From Pradoshia eiseniae (GTDB lineage: Bacteria > Bacillota > Bacilli > Bacillales > Pradoshiaceae): 64,000 bases of DNA. The translations under genes and the position numbers were made by a program. The notes beneath the pieces are model-generated. The model searched no databases. It was not told where the DNA came from and saw only the letters and a list, made by a program, of their open reading frames with translations. Positions 16,499-26,245 of the stretch are shown here, one piece after another (within the stretch, counting starts at the first letter, position 1; each line of letters opens with the position of its first letter). Location of the stretch: contig NZ_PKOZ01000002.1 in the NCBI RefSeq assembly GCF_002946355.1, positions 186,001 to 250,000 on the forward strand, written 5' to 3'.

Positions 16499-17599
16499 AT
16501 GATTCGCACAGAGGAAATGCTTCTAAATGTCGGGCCTCAGCATCCGAGCACACATGGAGTGCTGCGCATTGTCGTCAAGATTGACGGAGAGATCATCACG
16601 GAGGCGACACCTGTTATTGGCTACTTACATAGAGGGACGGAAAAGCTCGCGGAGGATCTTCAATATACGCAAATCATCCCGTATACTGACCGGATGGATT
16701 ATCTATCTGCGATGACGAATAATTATGTGCTTTGTCATGCGGTTGAGACCATGGTGAACCTCGAGGTGCCGGAGCGCGCAGAATATTTGCGTGTGATGGC
16801 AATGGAGCTCGGCCGTATCGCAAGCCATCTCGTGGCTTGGGGCACATTCGTCCTCGACCTTGGAGCGACAAGTCCCTTCATCTATGCCTTCAGGGAAAGG
16901 GAGATGATCTTAAATTTTCTCAATGAGCTCTCTGGGGCACGCCTTACCTTCAACTACATGCGCATAGGCGGCGTGAAGTGGGATGCCCCAGATGGGTGGA
17001 TTGAGAAGGTCGCTGCCTTCATCCCATATATGCGGGAGCAAATAGCGGGCTATCGTGATCTGGTCAGCGGTAATGAGATATTTCAGACGCGTGTAAAAGG
17101 AATCGGCATTTATTCGGCGGATGAAGCGATTGCCTATTCACTCAGCGGTCCTAACCTGAGATGCACAGGCATCGATCAGGATATTCGAAAGACAGCCCCA
17201 TATTCCATCTATGAACGATTTCGTTTTAAAAGTGTTACACGTGAAACAGGGGATGTCCTGTCCCGTTATGAGATTCGTTTGGATGAGATGGAGGAATCCT
17301 TAAAAATTTTGGAACAGGCAATTGAGCAATTTCCTAAGAGTGGACCAGTGCTTGCCAAGGTGCCGAAGATTGTGAAGCCGCCAAAGGGAGAGGGCTTCGT
17401 GCGAATAGAATCACCGCGAGGCGAAATTGGCTGCTATATTGCAAGTGAGGGGAAGAAAGAGCCGTATCGGCTGAAATTCAGGCGTCCTTCCTTCTATAAC
17501 CTTCAAATTCTGCCGAAATTATTAAAGGGTGAAAATATTGCGAACCTCGTTGCTATTTTAGGGGCCATTGATATTGTGCTCGGGGAGGTTGATGGATGA
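16499..17599 (+). CDS. nuoD: NADH-quinone oxidoreductase subunit D
   Basis: 366 residues, the 49-kDa subunit lining the quinone cavity. Conserved HPSTHG (15-20) and IGYLHRGTEKL (40-50) are present. Its stop overlaps the nuoH start. Confidence 0.96.
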   Translation: MIRTEEMLLNVGPQHPSTHGVLRIVVKIDGEIITEATPVIGYLHRGTEKLAEDLQYTQIIPYTDRMDYLSAMTNNYVLCHAVETMVNLEVPERAEYLRVMAMELGRIASHLVAWGTFVLDLGATSPFIYAFREREMILNFLNELSGARLTFNYMRIGGVKWDAPDGWIEKVAAFIPYMREQIAGYRDLVSGNEIFQTRVKGIGIYSADEAIAYSLSGPNLRCTGIDQDIRKTAPYSIYERFRFKSVTRETGDVLSRYEIRLDEMEESLKILEQAIEQFPKSGPVLAKVPKIVKPPKGEGFVRIESPRGEIGCYIASEGKKEPYRLKFRRPSFYNLQILPKLLKGENIANLVAILGAIDIVLGEVDG

Positions 17600-18597
17600 T
17601 GGTACAGGATTTACTGACATCTGCTCCAAGCCTGGGGACGTTTGCTTTCTTTTTCATCACGGCGGTTGCATTTATGTTCGTTATTTTGGGCTTTGTCACA
17701 TTCGCGATTTTGGCGGAGCGGAAGGTGATGGGCTATATGCAGCTCCGCCATGGGCCTAATCAGCTTGGGGGACACTTTGGATTACTGCAAACGGTGGCCG
17801 ATGTACTGAAGCTCTTGATTAAGGAGGATACGGTACCGGCCATGGCTGACAAGCCGCTATTCAAGCTTGCGCCTATGATTGCCTTTGCACCGGCGATGAT
17901 GGTCGTCGCAGTTGTGCCGTTTACTGATAAGCTCCAATTCGCGGACCTTGGCATCGGGCTTCTATATTACATTGCGGTCTCAAGTTTATCGACGGTTGGT
18001 GTACTTGCGGCTGGCTGGGCCTCAAACAATAAATACTCTCTCCTTGGGGGGATGCGGGCAGGGGCGCAGATGATATCCTATGAAGTGCCACTGGTGATGT
18101 CTGTTATCGGGGTTGTACTCTTGAGCGGGAGTCTTAATTTAAATGATATTGTTGCAGGGCAAGAGGGGCTTTGGAATATTATCAAGCAGCCAGTCGCCTT
18201 CGTTATCTTCTTTATTGCCGCTGTCGCAGAGCTGAATCGGGTTCCTTTTGACCTGTCAGAGGCCGAATCAGAGCTCGTCGCTGGCTTTCATGTGGAGTAC
18301 TCCGGGTTCCGCTGGGCGTTCTTCATGCTGTCGGAGTATGTGTATATGTTCGCGATGGCGGCACTCACGGTTGTTTTATTCCTTGGCGGATGGCATGCGC
18401 TTCCGTTTCTAGATGTTATTCCCGGGGCGATTTGGTTCGCGCTGAAATGGTTTGCCGTAACCTTCTTCCTCATTTGGGTGCGAGTCACCCTGCCGCGTCT
18501 AAGAGCGGATCACTTAATGGAGTTTGGCTGGAAGGTGCTTTTGCCGCTTGCCCTCGTGAATATTTTCGTAACGGCCCTATTGTTGAAAATCATGTAA
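17596..18597 (+). CDS. nuoH: NADH-quinone oxidoreductase subunit H
   Basis: 333 residues, eight or so membrane helices. The cytoplasmic loop ERKVMGYMQLRHGPNQLGGHFG and the acidic RVPFDLSEAESELVAGFHVEYSG, both hallmarks of the quinone/proton entry module, are present. Overlaps nuoD by four bases (ATGA). Confidence 0.96.
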   Translation: MMVQDLLTSAPSLGTFAFFFITAVAFMFVILGFVTFAILAERKVMGYMQLRHGPNQLGGHFGLLQTVADVLKLLIKEDTVPAMADKPLFKLAPMIAFAPAMMVVAVVPFTDKLQFADLGIGLLYYIAVSSLSTVGVLAAGWASNNKYSLLGGMRAGAQMISYEVPLVMSVIGVVLLSGSLNLNDIVAGQEGLWNIIKQPVAFVIFFIAAVAELNRVPFDLSEAESELVAGFHVEYSGFRWAFFMLSEYVYMFAMAALTVVLFLGGWHALPFLDVIPGAIWFALKWFAVTFFLIWVRVTLPRLRADHLMEFGWKVLLPLALVNIFVTALLLKIM

Positions 18598-18610
18598 GGG
18601 AGGCTATCCA

Positions 18611-19033
18611 ATGCTCGGTTTAGTCAAAGGCTTAAAATATACGCTCAAAAATTTATCAAAGGATAAAGTGACCTATGATTATCCAAATGAGCCAATCATG
18701 CTACCGGACCGGTTCCGCGGCATCCAGAAATTCTACCCGGAAAAATGCATCGTCTGCAATCAGTGCGTGAATATCTGCCCGACAGATTGCATCCATCTCA
18801 CCGGCAAGAAGCATCCAGATGCAACAAAGAAGGGGAAGAAGATTATCGACACGTATGATATCAATTTTGAGATTTGTATTTTATGTGATTTATGCACGGA
18901 GGTTTGCCCGACTGAGGCGATCGTGATGACCAATAATTTTGAGCTCGCCGAGTACAGCCGGGATGAGCTGTTCAAGAATCTCCAGTGGCTCGACGAAAAT
19001 GATGAGAATATTCGAAAGGTGAATCAGCAATGA
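18611..19033 (+). CDS. nuoI: NADH-quinone oxidoreductase subunit I (two 4Fe-4S)
   Basis: 140 residues with two ferredoxin-type motifs, Cys46/49/52/56 (CIVCNQCVNICP) and Cys89/92/95/99 (CILCDLCTEVCP), carrying N6a and N6b. Overlaps nuoJ by four bases. Confidence 0.96.
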   Translation: MLGLVKGLKYTLKNLSKDKVTYDYPNEPIMLPDRFRGIQKFYPEKCIVCNQCVNICPTDCIHLTGKKHPDATKKGKKIIDTYDINFEICILCDLCTEVCPTEAIVMTNNFELAEYSRDELFKNLQWLDENDENIRKVNQQ

Positions 19034-19542
19034 GCGGGGAAGTCATCGCATTTATGATTTTAGGGTTTATGGCCGTCGCTGGGGCGGTGATGATGATCAA
19101 TTTAACGAAGGTTATGCATATGATGATTGCCCTTGTGCTGACCTTCGTCAGCGTAGCTGGCATCTTCCTGCTCTTATCAGCGGAATTTGCCGCTGTCGTC
19201 CAGATTATGATTTACTCAGGCGCGATCACGATTATTATGCTTTTTGGGATCATGCTGACCAATCACCAGGATGAGAGCCCATCAAAGGTTCGCCCGCTCG
19301 GTAAGGCGATGATTCTATTGGGGATTCTCGGCTTTGCCGCCGTGGTATATGCTGGAATCTATAATCTTGACTTTGGGACTGTGGCAGGACGGTTGCATGC
19401 GGATAATACGGAGAAGATTGGCATCTCGATATTCAGTGAGTATGTGATTCCATTTGAGCTCTTATCCGTGCTGCTGCTTGTCGGGCTTGTCGGTGCCATT
19501 GTTCTCGCCAAAAAGGATGAAAAGGAGGAGGGGGATTCATGA
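19030..19542 (+). CDS. nuoJ: NADH-quinone oxidoreductase subunit J
   Basis: 170 residues, five transmembrane helices, with [19 protein letters not shown] typical of NuoJ. Starts in ATGA overlap with nuoI and ends in ATGA overlap with nuoK. Confidence 0.95.
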   Translation: MSGEVIAFMILGFMAVAGAVMMINLTKVMHMMIALVLTFVSVAGIFLLLSAEFAAVVQIMIYSGAITIIMLFGIMLTNHQDESPSKVRPLGKAMILLGILGFAAVVYAGIYNLDFGTVAGRLHADNTEKIGISIFSEYVIPFELLSVLLLVGLVGAIVLAKKDEKEEGDS

Positions 19543-19859
19543 GTACGGTGCCACTTCCAGCCTATTTGACTCTGGCCTTGGTTTTATTTTGCATCGGATT
19601 GTATGGAGCATTGACGAAGCGGAACATGATCATGGTCCTCGTCTCGATTGAATTAATGCTTAATGCCGTCAATATCAACCTCATCGCTTTCAGTAAGCTT
19701 GGGCCCGCACCGGCTATCGATGGCCAGGTCTTTGCCTTGTTTGTGATTGCGGTGGCCGCGATTGAGGCGGCGGTCGGTCTTGCCATCTTGTTTGCCTTAT
19801 ACCGTAACCGTAAAACCGTCAATATCGACGAGATGAACAAGCTGAACCATTCTAGTTAG
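19539..19859 (+). CDS. nuoK: NADH-quinone oxidoreductase subunit K
   Basis: 106 residues, three helices. The buried glutamates of the proton path are in [13 protein letters not shown] and [11 protein letters not shown]. Follows nuoJ with four-base overlap. Confidence 0.95.
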   Translation: MSTVPLPAYLTLALVLFCIGLYGALTKRNMIMVLVSIELMLNAVNINLIAFSKLGPAPAIDGQVFALFVIAVAAIEAAVGLAILFALYRNRKTVNIDEMNKLNHSS

Positions 19860-19875
19860 AAGGGGAAATGTATAC

Positions 19876-21720
19876 ATGATGGAGTTTGTGTGGGTCATCC
19901 CGCTAGTTCCCCTGCTGTCGTTTATATTGTTAATGCTTTTCGGTCAGAGGATGAGGCATTTGAGCGCCTATATTGGTACCGGCCTATTGGCCCTAACCTT
20001 TTTAGGAGCGGCACTCATTATGACCGAGCGCATCGATTCCCCGACATACCGTGCCTCTTTTGAATGGCTGAAGGTTGGGGACTTTCGCCTGACAGCAGGT
20101 GTTGAGGTCAATCAATTGAATGCATTGATGCTTGTGATTGTGTCACTTGTCAGTGTGCTTGTACATATATATTCCATCGGTTATATGAAGGGGGATGGGC
20201 GCATCGCGACCTTTTATGCCTATTTGGGCTTGTTCTCATTCGCGATGCTCGGCCTCGTCATATCGCCAAACCTTATCCAGTTATATATGTTTTGGGAGCT
20301 TGTGGGCTTAGGGTCCTTCCTCCTGATAGGGTTTTATTTCTATAAGGAATCTGCTCGTGATGCCGCAAAGAAGGCCTTCATCATGACGCGTATCGGGGAT
20401 GTCGGGCTATTGATCGGAATCATTCTCTTATTCTGGCAGACTGGTACGTTTGAGATAAGCGCTATATTTGCAGAAGTAACCTCTGGCTCTGTATCAGAAG
20501 GGATGATCACTCTCATCGCAATTCTCATCTTCATTGGCGCCATTGGAAAATCAGGGCAATTCCCGCTTCATACATGGCTTCCAGATGCGATGGAGGGACC
20601 GACTCCGGTATCGGCACTCATCCATGCAGCGACGATGGTGGCAGCAGGGGTTTATCTAGTTGCGACGCTGTTTCCGCTATTTCTCGCGAGTGAAGCAGCC
20701 CTGCTGACGATTGCAGTCATCGGTGCTTTTACGGCCATCTTTGCAGCGCTGATTGCGATTGGCCAAAATGATATTAAGCGCATTTTAGCGTATTCAACAG
20801 TCAGTCAGCTAGGTTATATGATGCTTGCCCTTGGCTCCGCCGGTTATGTCGCAGGGGTCTTTCATCTGACGACACATGCCTTCTTTAAGGCGCTTTTATT
20901 CTTGGCAGCAGGCAGCGTCATTCATGCCATCAAGACGCAGAACATCCTTGATATGGGCGGTTTATTTTCAAAGCTGCGCCTGACCGGTTCGCTCTTTTTG
21001 ATTGGGACGTTGGCATTGACAGGATTTCCGCTCCTTTCCGGTTTTTTCAGCAAGGATGAGATATTAGCTTCTGCCTGGAATGCGGGCCATCCTGTCTTGT
21101 TTGCTTTGGCGCTGATGACGGCTGTCTTGACGGCCTTCTATATGTTCAGGCTCTTCTTCTTGGTTTTTACAGGGCCATCAAAAACAGCTGCAAAGATTCA
21201 TGAATCCCCCCGCAATATGACAATCCCGATGATGGTGCTAGGCGTACTGGCAGTCTTTGCGGGCTATCTCAATACACCATGGTTTGGGGAGTTTCTCGGA
21301 GAGTGGCTTTTAGAAGGGAATCCATATGTAGAAGCAGCCCATGTGGAGGCACCTGGCTGGATTGCTCTCGTTGCAACTCTTGCCTTTTTGGCTGGAAGCT
21401 TTGGGGCGTATTGGCTCTATGGTAGAAAAGGGACCTCAGAAGGTGTTATGCCGGATCTGCTAGTGAATAAGTTTTATGTGGATGAAATTTACGCAAGGAC
21501 AGCTCTACCGTTTGTTCAAGGGATCGGACATGTGCTTTCATGGTTCGATCGCTATATCATACAAGGAATCGGCTCACTCGTCAGCGGCGTCGTTTACAGG
21601 CTGGGCGCAAAGGGAGCCGATGCCGGAAATGGACAGATGCAGCTGTACGGAGCGGTTGCCTTTATTGGACTTACGGTCATTCTGGTCGTCTATGCACTGA
21701 CAGGGGGGTATGTGCGATGA
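19876..21720 (+). CDS. nuoL: NADH-quinone oxidoreductase subunit L
   Basis: 614 residues, a Mrp-antiporter-like proton-pumping subunit. Conserved FWELVGLGSFLLIGFYF, GKSGQFPLHTWLPDAMEGPTP and the lateral-helix region near the C terminus are present. Its TGA overlaps the nuoM ATG. Confidence 0.95.
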   Translation: MMEFVWVIPLVPLLSFILLMLFGQRMRHLSAYIGTGLLALTFLGAALIMTERIDSPTYRASFEWLKVGDFRLTAGVEVNQLNALMLVIVSLVSVLVHIYSIGYMKGDGRIATFYAYLGLFSFAMLGLVISPNLIQLYMFWELVGLGSFLLIGFYFYKESARDAAKKAFIMTRIGDVGLLIGIILLFWQTGTFEISAIFAEVTSGSVSEGMITLIAILIFIGAIGKSGQFPLHTWLPDAMEGPTPVSALIHAATMVAAGVYLVATLFPLFLASEAALLTIAVIGAFTAIFAALIAIGQNDIKRILAYSTVSQLGYMMLALGSAGYVAGVFHLTTHAFFKALLFLAAGSVIHAIKTQNILDMGGLFSKLRLTGSLFLIGTLALTGFPLLSGFFSKDEILASAWNAGHPVLFALALMTAVLTAFYMFRLFFLVFTGPSKTAAKIHESPRNMTIPMMVLGVLAVFAGYLNTPWFGEFLGEWLLEGNPYVEAAHVEAPGWIALVATLAFLAGSFGAYWLYGRKGTSEGVMPDLLVNKFYVDEIYARTALPFVQGIGHVLSWFDRYIIQGIGSLVSGVVYRLGAKGADAGNGQMQLYGAVAFIGLTVILVVYALTGGYVR

Positions 21721-23186
21721 TATTAATTTTGCTTGTTTTTTCGCCACTCCTGTTCTTGTTGGCTTTATGGCTCCTGCCGAAGGGGAATAGCCGCGTGCTT
21801 AAGCTAGTCGGTGTGCTTGGGACGCTGCCTCCGCTTTTGTTCTCACTGCTTATCGTCTTATCCGGGGAGAAATGGAGCAGCTTTACAGCTTATGCGGATT
21901 GGTTTCAGCTTGACAATACGGGTAATGAATTCAGTCAGATGTATGCCGTTCCGTTTGAACTTGGTATTGATGGATTTTCAATGGTGATGATTCTATTGAC
22001 GGCAGTGTTGAGCATGCTCGCGGCAATTGCCTCTACTTGGCAAATCGGAAAGGAGTGGAGGGGATATTTCAGCCTCTTCTTGCTGCTGGAAATAGGGATG
22101 CTCGGCGTGTTCGCGGCTGAGAACTTGATTTTGTTCTTCCTTTTCTTTGAAGTGACGCTTGTTGCGACCTTCTTTTTGGTTGGCAAATGGGGAGGGTTTG
22201 ATCGGGAGAAGGCCTCCTATCGTTTCTTAATCTACAATGGTCTAGGTTCAGCGATTTTGCTGTTCGTGATTGCTGTCTTATTCGCGAAGACGGGTACAGC
22301 CAATATTGAGATTTTGCAACAGATTTTATCCCTCGGCGGACAAACATTATTGTCCCCGATTAGCTCGGAATTAAAATATGCCCTCCTCATCGCCCTGCTA
22401 GTGGCCTTCGGCATTAAACTGCCAATCTTCCCGCTTCATTCATGGGTATTGAAGGTCCACGTGGAAGCGCCCCCGGCTGTGGTTATGCTCCATGCCGGAA
22501 TCTTGCTGAAGATTGGCGCCTATGGCTTGATTCGTTTCGGCGTTGGGCTGTTTCCAGAGGAGTTCAGCCACGTTTCCTTCTGGGTGATCCTGCTTGGGGT
22601 AGTCAACCTTCTGTATGGAGCCTTTCTGGCGCTCGTTCAGACCGATTTCAAGCTGATGCTGGCATATTCCTCGGTCTCTCATATGGGAATTGTCCTCATG
22701 GGGATTGGCGCCTTGAATGATGCTGGCATGCAGGGGGCAGTATTCCAGGTCGTGTCCCACGGTCTGATTGCGAGCCTGTTCTTCCTCTTGGTGGGGGTCA
22801 TGCAGAATCGTTTTCATACGACCGATATGCGGAAGCTGGGCGGACTGTGGAATGGAATGCCGGTTTTCTCAGGGCTCCTGCTGACGGCAGGAATGGCATC
22901 GCTTGGCTTACCTGGCTTATCCGGATTCATCAGTGAATTCCTCGCGTTCCTCGGCGTGTTCGAGGAGGAAGCCGTCCTTGGCGCGATAGGGACACTTGGA
23001 ATTATTTTGACAGCTGTGTATATACTCCGGGCCGTGCTTAAGATGACATTTGGGCCTGCTCAAACAAAAGCGCGAGATCTTCGCTTAATTGAATGGATGC
23101 CGGCAGCAGTGCTGGTAGGTATTATTGTGCTCATCGGTGTTTATCCGTCCATCCTTGAGCGCGCGATTTCAGGAATGGGGGGGTGA
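21717..23186 (+). CDS. nuoM: NADH-quinone oxidoreductase subunit M
   Basis: 489 residues starting MILILLVFSPLLF at ATG 21717, overlapping nuoL by four bases. The frame is open further upstream through nuoL but that part is out-of-frame readthrough, not protein. Motifs: FFEVTLVATFFLVGKWGG and FGIKLPIFPLHSWVLKVHVE. Confidence 0.95.
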   Translation: MILILLVFSPLLFLLALWLLPKGNSRVLKLVGVLGTLPPLLFSLLIVLSGEKWSSFTAYADWFQLDNTGNEFSQMYAVPFELGIDGFSMVMILLTAVLSMLAAIASTWQIGKEWRGYFSLFLLLEIGMLGVFAAENLILFFLFFEVTLVATFFLVGKWGGFDREKASYRFLIYNGLGSAILLFVIAVLFAKTGTANIEILQQILSLGGQTLLSPISSELKYALLIALLVAFGIKLPIFPLHSWVLKVHVEAPPAVVMLHAGILLKIGAYGLIRFGVGLFPEEFSHVSFWVILLGVVNLLYGAFLALVQTDFKLMLAYSSVSHMGIVLMGIGALNDAGMQGAVFQVVSHGLIASLFFLLVGVMQNRFHTTDMRKLGGLWNGMPVFSGLLLTAGMASLGLPGLSGFISEFLAFLGVFEEEAVLGAIGTLGIILTAVYILRAVLKMTFGPAQTKARDLRLIEWMPAAVLVGIIVLIGVYPSILERAISGMGG

Positions 23187-23192
23187 GGCGGA

Positions 23193-24704
23193 ATGGATAT
23201 GGATACCCTGCTTTCATTTAACTGGAGCTTGATGGTTCCGGAATTTATTATCCTTGCTGCGGCTGTTCTGCTCTCCATTCTTGATCTTGTGATGCCGAGG
23301 GAGATAGGGAGAAGAGTCCTCGGCTGGTTTGCCTTTGTGAGCGTGCTCCTTGCTTTAGCGGTGGTGGTAGGGCTGACCTCAGCGGAAGCTGGCTCGATTC
23401 TTTATGATACCTTCGTGCTGGACGCCTTTGCCAAAGCCTTTAAGATCGTCTTGCTGATAGGATCTGCCTTAGTGCTATTGCTGGCGATCGATCACCAGCC
23501 CTCAGCAGGCATGAAGCCTTACCAAGGAGAGTTCTATTACCTCTTCCTTACCGCGCTTTTAGGCGGGATGATGATGACATCGAGTGCGGACTTAATCACG
23601 CTCTTCGTCGGGCTTGAGCTGCTCTCCGTTTCATCCTATATATTAGCTGGGATGAGAAAGCACTCAATTAAATCTACAGAAGCAGCCATGAAATATGTCG
23701 TTAATGGAGGCATCTCTACGGCGATTGTCCTGTTTGCAATGAGTTATCTATACGGTCTTGGCGGAACGACAAACCTGTATGAGCTCAGCAACCAATTCGC
23801 GATTGAGACGAATGAGCAATATCAATATATAGCGGGCCTTTCCTTCTTCATTTTGCTAGTCGGCTTATCATTCAAGCTGGCAACCGTCCCATTCCATATG
23901 TGGGCGCCAGATGTGTATGAGGGATCACCAACACCGGTTACCGCATTCTTGAGCATCGTCTCAAAGGCTGCCGGGTTCGCTCTGCTCCTGAGGATGCTCG
24001 TGACTGTCTATATGACAGCGACTGTAGATTCAATTGGATTTCTCTCCATCTTTACGGCGAATGATCAATATATCGCAGTGCTGGCGGGAATAACAATGCT
24101 GGTCGGAAATATGATCGCCTTACGCCAAAGAAGCTTGAAGCGAATGCTTGCCTATTCAAGCATCGGGCATGCAGGCTACTTGCTTGCTGCAGTTGCAGCC
24201 TTTGGCCAATATACGATTGAGGCTCTGTGGTTTTATTTAATCGCTTATGTGTTCATGGTTGCCGGTGCCCTTGCCATTGTCCAATTTGTCGTCGGTGACA
24301 AGGATGATGATGTGTATGCCATGGCCGGCTTATATAAACGAGCCCCATGGCAAGCTGTGTCGATGACGATTTTCCTTCTGTCTCTTGCTGGAATTCCATT
24401 GACAGCCGGCTTTATTGGGAAACTCAATATTTTTGTCAGCTTTTTCGCTAAAGAGAACGGGAATTACATCCTGGCGGCTATCATGCTGATAGCGACGATC
24501 ATTTCTTATGTGTTCTACTTCAATGTCATGGTTCATATGTTTGCCCGTCCGGGTGAAAAGCGGCGTGAGAGTTCGCTCTCCCTGCCAATGGGGCTTGCGA
24601 TTGGTTTTTGTTTAGTGGGAACGCTTGCTCTCGGGCTATTCCCAAATGTCCTGCTTGATTTTTATCAGGGGAATTTTGCGGATATGGTCAATTTATTGAG
24701 ATAA
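23193..24704 (+). CDS. nuoN: NADH-quinone oxidoreductase subunit N
   Basis: 503 residues, the third antiporter-like subunit. GLELLSVSSYILAGMRKHSIKSTEAAMKY begins at about residue 140 and FKLATVPFHMWAPDVYEGSPTP at about 228. The true start may be the second ATG at 23199 (GGTGAGG at 23182-23188). Last gene of the operon; no nuoE, nuoF or nuoG follows. Confidence 0.95.
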   Translation: MDMDTLLSFNWSLMVPEFIILAAAVLLSILDLVMPREIGRRVLGWFAFVSVLLALAVVVGLTSAEAGSILYDTFVLDAFAKAFKIVLLIGSALVLLLAIDHQPSAGMKPYQGEFYYLFLTALLGGMMMTSSADLITLFVGLELLSVSSYILAGMRKHSIKSTEAAMKYVVNGGISTAIVLFAMSYLYGLGGTTNLYELSNQFAIETNEQYQYIAGLSFFILLVGLSFKLATVPFHMWAPDVYEGSPTPVTAFLSIVSKAAGFALLLRMLVTVYMTATVDSIGFLSIFTANDQYIAVLAGITMLVGNMIALRQRSLKRMLAYSSIGHAGYLLAAVAAFGQYTIEALWFYLIAYVFMVAGALAIVQFVVGDKDDDVYAMAGLYKRAPWQAVSMTIFLLSLAGIPLTAGFIGKLNIFVSFFAKENGNYILAAIMLIATIISYVFYFNVMVHMFARPGEKRRESSLSLPMGLAIGFCLVGTLALGLFPNVLLDFYQGNFADMVNLLR

Positions 24705-24719
24705 GTATCTAAAACGAGT

Positions 24720-24753
24720 AGCTCGTCCGGCCGTGTGCTGGGCGAGCTTTTTT
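24720..24753 (+). terminator. Terminator of the nuo operon
   Basis: AGCTCGTCC pairs with GGGCGAGCT (one G-U) over an 11-base loop, then T6. Confidence 0.85.
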
Positions 24754-25193
24754 CTGTGGCTTGCTGCAGTGAATGAGTAGACTGTTTTCCCAATAGCATT
24801 TTGAATAACGAGGCAGATTCTAACGCCCCTGAAAAATTAAGCGTTGCATGCAGTAGAATTTCAGTCCTTTGTCAAAGGTACAATTTAGAATATCCCCCAA
24901 GTTTTTGATCACATGCAGCAATATAGATAAATGCACCATTTTCTCCAATCGTGACAAATTTGTTAACTAACGAATTTGTTAGAGTAAGAGGGAGAGGAAT
25001 GGTTTACAATTATTAGGTGGTTGCATGTACCTTTTACGTCATTTTGGATGATATTGTTGATTTTGACACTTATTTCTGAGAATTAAGCAGATATTTGAAG
25101 AAATTAGTCGATAAATTGTAGAAAAAGAGGAAGATGGGAATTAAATATGTTACACTGTTATCGTATATCTTGAGACAGGGAAGGGAAATGATC
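24754..25193. other. Intergenic region before ywzB
   Basis: About 440 AT-rich bases with no supported gene. AATTTGTTA occurs twice close together near 24956-24979. A TTGACA at 25063-25068 has no clear -10 at standard distance. I see nothing else definite. Confidence 0.4.
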
Positions 25194-25427
25194 ATGAGTA
25201 GTTTTGGATTACAGGCGTTAATCAGTATCCTCAGTCATTTATTTTTCATCGGAGTGACATGGTGGGCGCTTCAGGCAATCCATTTCGACAAGCTGCTTCG
25301 GGCGGGCCGGGTAATTCAAGCAAGAGTGCTGTATATTTTGCTGACTATCGCGATTGGTTCGAGTGTGAGCGGGTTTTTCCTGACTTATTTGGGATATTCC
25401 AGACAGTTACCACTTTTATTTGAGTAA
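25194..25427 (+). CDS. ywzB: DUF1146 small membrane protein YwzB
   Basis: 77 residues with two transmembrane segments; WWALQAIHFDKLL is typical of the YwzB/DUF1146 family, of unknown function. AAGGG at 25181-25185 is spaced for ATG 25194; upstream in-frame ATGs at 25134 and 25188 are less likely. Sits between the energy operons and ywmB as in B. subtilis. Confidence 0.85.
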   Translation: MSSFGLQALISILSHLFFIGVTWWALQAIHFDKLLRAGRVIQARVLYILLTIAIGSSVSGFFLTYLGYSRQLPLLFE

Positions 25428-25508
25428 ATGTCAGATGATGACGAACGGATTTATGTATTTACACACCTTTCATAGGGGCAAACTATCTCTATGGGGAGAG
25501 TGAGGTAA

Positions 25509-26213
25509 ATGCTTAAAAAAGTCGTATTACCTGTAATTGTTGGTTTGATGCTTTTATATGTAGGGAATAAAACGACAGAAGCTTTGGTTATGAATGATTT
25601 GGAAAAAATCGTAAACGGAGTTTTTGAGATAAATCCAGACGCAGATGTATTAGGCTGGACTATCTTAGCACGCTCAACTTCAGATGGAGACCTAGCTGAG
25701 ATGGCATTAAGTCTTAAAGACGAGTACCCTGGCTACGTGTGGACCAAGGAGAATACTTCTGACTACATAGCTTGGACTGGCAGTTCGCTCAATAAGGAAT
25801 TGGATGTAAGTACTACAATAAAATTAATGTCTGGTGAACATGATGAAATCACAATTTTGTACTCTATTCAAGGTGAGAAGTGGTCAAACGGGCATGCAGC
25901 TTTCATTCGGAAAGAACTGAAAACCGGGAAGAAAGGTTTATTTAAAAATGAACCTGATTATTTCGCTTGTCTAAAGGTGAGAACCGGTGATACTATGAAT
26001 GAGGCTGTTTATAAAAACTGGATGAAATTATTTGATGCAAAGTCAGTGGAAAGTGCTGTAGAGAGCGATTTCGTATCAATTTCTGCTAACAGCAAACAAT
26101 TTAAAAATATGCTGCCAAATGGGGCTAACCTCCAGCTTGCGTTTCGTAAAACAGCTGAAGAAGCAGGAACAATGGTCACCATTGGCACACCGATAATAGC
26201 ATTTGAATACTAA
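25509..26213 (+). CDS. ywmB: YwmB-family protein
   Basis: 234 residues with an N-terminal signal or anchor segment (residues 5-20) and an exported domain. It matches the YwmB family (DUF1779), annotated from a TBP-like fold rather than a known activity. It lies directly before murA, the conserved Bacillus arrangement. Confidence 0.8.
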   Translation: MLKKVVLPVIVGLMLLYVGNKTTEALVMNDLEKIVNGVFEINPDADVLGWTILARSTSDGDLAEMALSLKDEYPGYVWTKENTSDYIAWTGSSLNKELDVSTTIKLMSGEHDEITILYSIQGEKWSNGHAAFIRKELKTGKKGLFKNEPDYFACLKVRTGDTMNEAVYKNWMKLFDAKSVESAVESDFVSISANSKQFKNMLPNGANLQLAFRKTAEEAGTMVTIGTPIIAFEY

Positions 26214-26245
26214 TATAGAGAAATTGAACGCGGAGGGGAATAAAT

